From Cylindrotheca closterium (taxonomy: Eukaryota; Bacillariophyta; Bacillariophyceae; Bacillariales; Bacillariaceae): DNA of 64,000 nucleotides. How positions within the stretch are numbered: the first letter of the stretch is position 1; the number at the start of each line of letters is the position of its first letter. Below the pieces are notes generated by a model. That model saw only the letters and a program-made list of their open reading frames with translations. It had not been told where the DNA came from and ran no database searches. Positions 60,374 to 64,000 of the stretch are shown in pieces. A program made the translations under genes and the position numbers. The DNA lies in assembly GCA_933822405.4 (NCBI GenBank), contig CAKOGP040001869.1, forward strand, positions 702,816 through 766,815. Reading direction: 5' to 3'.

Positions 60374-60753
60374 ACCAGTAAAATTCTTTGTGACATGTTC
60401 CACCTCGCAAGTCAGGTCGCATTCTCATGTTTGGTACGAAAAAACAACATGTGCCAACGTGAAACGAAAACTATATTTATAACACGAAGAAAATCTTTCC
60501 ATGTGCAAAGACAACCACATACGGACGAGAGGAAAGAGCCTGGCCAATTTTGCGATATTTTTAGACCAGCGTCTGAGTCACGCAGTGGCAGTCTGTCCTG
60601 ACAAGAGTTACTCTTGGTCCTGATCCCCAACCCGACTATCAAGGGTCGGACGAAGCAAGACGTCGGAACCGATTCAAGCATCCAATCACTCTTGATCCAA
60701 TCATCAGTCAAAAGAAAACATTGTAATCTTCTCTTTTAGCACATCACATCACC
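60374..60753. promoter_or_regulatory. Shared upstream region between divergent genes
   Basis: 380 bp between the SLATT-like (-) and U32 (+) starts; nothing specific recognised. Confidence 0.45.
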
Positions 60754-63666
60754 ATGGCTTACAGAAAGTCACTGCAGTCTCTTCTGCTCACTTTTTCTCT
60801 TGCATCGATAACATCAGCTCTATCAACGAAAAATCTTCCAGATAGTCAGTTGATCGACCGAAGAAAATCTCCAGCATTGTGGCGAGAAGACTTGGCGCCT
60901 GATGATGATGTTTCAAGGTCAAGCACCAGACGATTGGTTCAGAGAGCACCAGAAGTCATGAGCCCAGTGGGAGGGTGGCCTCAGCTACAGGCAGCAATTG
61001 GAAATGGTGCCGATTCGATCTACCTTGGCTTGTCAGCCTTTTCAGCACGCGCACGGGCAGCAAATTTTGATCCTGACGAAGAGCTTCCAGAGGCAGTTGC
61101 TATCTGCCATGATGCAGGCGTCAAGGTATATGTTGCGCTCAATACACTAATATTTGATCACGAACTAGAAGAGGTCGAAGAACTGATACGAGCTTGTGCG
61201 AGGGCAAAAGTTGACGCTTTGATCGTTCAAGATTTGGGTCTGGCCAAATTAGCACGAGCTGTGGCTCCCAATTTGGAACTCCATGCATCAACGCAACAGA
61301 CAGTGACTTCCGCAGATGGCGCTGCCTTTTGTGAGGATCTCTTGGATAGCTCTAGAATTGTGTTGGGACGCGAATTATCGGTGGCAGAAATCGACAATGT
61401 TAGTGCTAATTTGGATCCAGATATCGAAATTGAGACTTTTGTGCACGGTGCCTTGTGTGTCTCATATTCTGGGCAGTGCTTCAGCTCTGAGTTTGTGGGT
61501 GGTCGTTCTGCAAATCGCGGACAGTGTGCACAAGCTTGTCGCCTACCGTATGGATTGATTGACAACGGTGAACTCAAGGAATTAGGCGATTTCAGCTACC
61601 TGCTGTCGCCTCAAGACTTGTGTGGGGTTGACCAAGTCCCTCAGTTGCTGGAATCGCATGTGAGCTGCCTAAAGATTGAAGGGCGTTTAAAGGATGCAGC
61701 ATATGTCTCTGCTACCACGAGGGCGTATCGTAATGCTGTCGATGATGCTTGGAAGAAATACTGTGACAAACATAACATTCCAGCTGGAGCCATGCGACAA
61801 CTAGACTCAAGAGAGACTGTTTCACGAGAAGAGCTTGCTCAAATTTTTTCGAGAGGACAAGACGAGCAAAATAATGGCCTTTCACCCGGATTCTTCGAGG
61901 GTTCTGCGCACCAACGTCTAGTCCGAGGTCGCTCGCCACGGCATCGGGGAGTTCATGTCGGACGTGTTGGCGAAGGATCGTCGTCGAAGACGGGGCTTAT
62001 CGTTCAATCAGATCACTTTGATCGTCTAGACCTCAAGTTGGGCGATGGGATTGTCGTGGATCGTGGATTGGCGCAAGAAGAAGAGTTGGGCGGAGCTATA
62101 TATGATATTCGACATGATCATAATAACGACTGTGTCATTCTGCACTTTTCCAAGGATGTAGAGCGGAAATGGAAAAAGCTTGATGATGGAGCTCGAAAAG
62201 GTTTTGGGTCCGGGACGGAACTTGCACCAGAAGGAGCACATGTGTGGAAGACTAGTGACGCGAAGGTAGACAAGAAGATGAAACGGCTGAGTGAATCTGG
62301 TGCTCCACGAAACACTGCGCGGGTCTCTGTCTCCGGATCCATTGGATCGCCTCTGAAGGTTGAAATCATGGATGGTAAGGGAAACATGGGCATTGGAGTG
62401 TCGCCTGGAGAATTGGCGCTGCCAGAAAAGGGTGGATTGAATGTCAAAAGCGTCAAGAAAGCAATCGGAACACTTGGAAATACCCAATGGACGATTGAAG
62501 AAGGAATTGATATGGATGATTTGGGAGACAATGTTTGGTGCCCCGTATCCTGGATCAAAGAAGCAAGAAGGCAAGCGGTCTTGGAATTGGAGGCCCAAAC
62601 TGAAACGGAAGATGCCCCACTGAGTGAGCTCCACTTTGATGTGACGAGCAGCCTGATGAAAAAGATGAAGTTAGAAGAGTCGTCAGAAGATGAGGCAATG
62701 ATTCCACGAGTTGTAGTACTTGCTCGGAATTATGGACAAGTCGAAAGCCTCTGCACAATGATCGAGAATGGAGTTGGAATCAGCGAGGTCATCGTCGATT
62801 TCTTGGAGGTTGATGGCATGGAGAAAGCTGTATCAAGGTTACGAGAAACACGAGTTCGAACAGTTGTGGCAAGTCCGCGAGTCATCAAACCAAATGAATC
62901 GGGCATCTGGCGAACACTACTTCGTTTGGAGCCAGATGCATTGCTAGTCCGTTCAACTGGATTGTTGTATCGGATGATGAAACTGGGTGGACCAGGCGCT
63001 CAGGCGTCAATCAAGACCACTGAAGACGAAGAGCAACTAGTCACGATTCCCGAATTAATCGGAGATTTCTCATTGAACGTTGCCAACGCGCTGACGGCAT
63101 GGGAACTACTGCAGTACGGATGCTCCAGAGTGACTGCATCATACGATCTTAGTGCGAATGGTATCACAGAATTACTCAAGTCAGTTGGATCGAAAAATGC
63201 GGGAAATGTGGAAGTTGTGGCCCACACGCATCTTCCAATCTTTCACACGGAACACTGTGTCTTTGCACGTTTCTTGAGCAATGGTGACAGTTACTTAGAC
63301 TGTGGCCATGCATGCACGCGACATAATGTACATCTGCGAGATCAAGGCGGTGCGGACAACTTGGTACTTGCTGATATGGGTTGCCGCAATACTGTATTTT
63401 CGGCGCAGGCTCAGTCAGGGGCACACTCGCTTTCTGATTGGAGAAGTGCTGGGGCCAACTCCTTCCGTATTGAACTCGTGGACGAATCCGACAAGGATAT
63501 TCAGACCATTGTACAGGGATACATTGACGTGTTGAATGGTGAACTTAGGCCAAACATGCTTTGGGAAGAGTTGGAAGATGTTCGTGACAGCAATGGACGG
63601 AAAGGGGGCGTTTCTTTTGGATCGCTTCGTAATGGGGTAGAACGAAGAGCTGGGGAAATCGTATAA
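60754..63666 (+). CDS. Peptidase-U32 family protein (RlhA/TrhP type), plastid or secretory leader
   Basis: 970 aa, single exon. A hydrophobic signal (about 7-22) is followed by ITSALSTKNLP, a weak heterokont plastid-type site. The U32 domain (about 67-330) carries EVMSPVGGW, DSIYLGLSAFSAR, and the family signature FVHGALCVSYSGQCF (about 229) with GRSANRGQCAQACR; these Cys bind the Fe-S cluster in bacterial relatives. CLKIEGR follows. The long C-terminal part (about 330-970) matches the DUF3656-like tail of Escherichia RlhA in layout, with a further Cys pair region (DCGHACTRHNVHL, near 850). Bacterial U32 proteins hydroxylate 23S rRNA (RlhA) or tRNA (TrhP) rather than cut proteins, so plastid ribosome or tRNA modification is the best inference. 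Confidence 0.9.
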   Translation: MAYRKSLQSLLLTFSLASITSALSTKNLPDSQLIDRRKSPALWREDLAPDDDVSRSSTRRLVQRAPEVMSPVGGWPQLQAAIGNGADSIYLGLSAFSARARAANFDPDEELPEAVAICHDAGVKVYVALNTLIFDHELEEVEELIRACARAKVDALIVQDLGLAKLARAVAPNLELHASTQQTVTSADGAAFCEDLLDSSRIVLGRELSVAEIDNVSANLDPDIEIETFVHGALCVSYSGQCFSSEFVGGRSANRGQCAQACRLPYGLIDNGELKELGDFSYLLSPQDLCGVDQVPQLLESHVSCLKIEGRLKDAAYVSATTRAYRNAVDDAWKKYCDKHNIPAGAMRQLDSRETVSREELAQIFSRGQDEQNNGLSPGFFEGSAHQRLVRGRSPRHRGVHVGRVGEGSSSKTGLIVQSDHFDRLDLKLGDGIVVDRGLAQEEELGGAIYDIRHDHNNDCVILHFSKDVERKWKKLDDGARKGFGSGTELAPEGAHVWKTSDAKVDKKMKRLSESGAPRNTARVSVSGSIGSPLKVEIMDGKGNMGIGVSPGELALPEKGGLNVKSVKKAIGTLGNTQWTIEEGIDMDDLGDNVWCPVSWIKEARRQAVLELEAQTETEDAPLSELHFDVTSSLMKKMKLEESSEDEAMIPRVVVLARNYGQVESLCTMIENGVGISEVIVDFLEVDGMEKAVSRLRETRVRTVVASPRVIKPNESGIWRTLLRLEPDALLVRSTGLLYRMMKLGGPGAQASIKTTEDEEQLVTIPELIGDFSLNVANALTAWELLQYGCSRVTASYDLSANGITELLKSVGSKNAGNVEVVAHTHLPIFHTEHCVFARFLSNGDSYLDCGHACTRHNVHLRDQGGADNLVLADMGCRNTVFSAQAQSGAHSLSDWRSAGANSFRIELVDESDKDIQTIVQGYIDVLNGELRPNMLWEELEDVRDSNGRKGGVSFGSLRNGVERRAGEIV

Positions 63667-63906
63667 CTCTTTCCATCAGTTCATGGCCTACAAAGATCGA
63701 AGTTTTGTCTAGAAGCAAGAAATGATTCCCTACTTCGATGAGCGCCTAATGATAGATCCACAGTTGTCTCTCAGCCCTGCCTTGGCCATACCGGTATACT
63801 CGTACGTACTATTTATTTTCCTCTCAATCTTTAGTTCCCCCTTTGGTCCGTCCACCCCTCCCCTAACACCGATTTCATTACACCACACAAAGAAACAACG
63901 CATTGC

Positions 63907-64000
63907 ATGATGAAACGACGCAGACCTTCTAGAAATCCCTCTTGTCTTGGAAGGCTAGCACTGGGATGCATCTTATTATGTCAAAAACAAACATCAGCGT
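63907..64000 (+). CDS. Start of a further gene with signal-peptide-like N-terminus (3'-partial)
   Basis: From ATG 63907 the frame is open to the window end (31 codons). The basic start (MMKRRRPSRN) and hydrophobic stretch (LGRLALGCILLCQ), ending TSA, look like a signal peptide or plastid leader. Too short to name. Confidence 0.4.
   Translation, partial: MMKRRRPSRNPSCLGRLALGCILLCQKQTSA

Overview
The window is nuclear DNA from a photosynthetic stramenopile, most likely a diatom; I do not assign a genus. Three things support this. Many genes are interrupted by short GT-AG introns (about 65-130 nt). Several proteins start with a signal peptide followed by the heterokont-type plastid motif with Phe at the presumed cleavage point. 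Two genes carry the diatom-expanded FGRGKGY/ALRCKK domain (DUF6824-like), beside a MYND protein and other families I associate with diatoms. I recognise no tRNA, rRNA, CRISPR array or transposase.

Layout. 1-6 kb: 3' part of a class 1A dihydroorotate dehydrogenase, a plastid IscA/SufA-type Fe-S carrier, then about 4.3 kb almost without genes (one weak spliced candidate and degraded repeats). 6-17.4 kb: the cell-cycle factor DP, a broken MYND-finger gene, a fucosyltransferase-like type II membrane protein, 14-3-3, a plastid Nudix hydrolase, a coiled-coil protein and an HSL-type esterase. 17.6-31 kb: a GDT1/TMEM165 cation transporter with an added EF-hand, a soluble fumarate reductase, two members of an undescribed Ser-rich family flanking a degenerate tandem repeat, a histidine phosphatase, a pyrimidine 5'-nucleotidase-like HAD enzyme, a NifU-like protein without CXXC, a ubiquitin E2, a small tail-anchored protein and a DUF6824-like gene. 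31-50 kb: an amino-acid transporter, a beta-propeller-like protein, a TLC-domain protein, EMC5, a putatively myristoylated 2OG-Fe(II) oxygenase, a cyclic-nucleotide-regulated kinase, a second DUF6824-like gene, a mitochondrial carrier and a Nudix hydrolase. 50-64 kb: an ankyrin-like protein, a putative Tat-targeted thylakoid-lumen protein, a basic nuclear-type protein, two tandem membrane-anchored kinase-like genes with altered catalytic motifs, two membrane proteins of unknown function, a U32 (RlhA/TrhP-type) protein and the start of a further secretory or plastid gene.

The genes are independent eukaryotic units. Neighbours are mostly on opposite strands (26 of 35 adjacent pairs), with many short shared promoter regions. 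Functional links that can be argued are pyrimidine metabolism (fumarate-type DHODH, a soluble fumarate reductase that could recycle its succinate/fumarate couple, and a nucleotidase), plastid Fe-S maturation (IscA/SufA and the NifU-like protein), and Ca/Mn handling (EF-hand-GDT1). Exon limits were inferred by eye from reading frame, GT-AG sites and continuity of conserved motifs.
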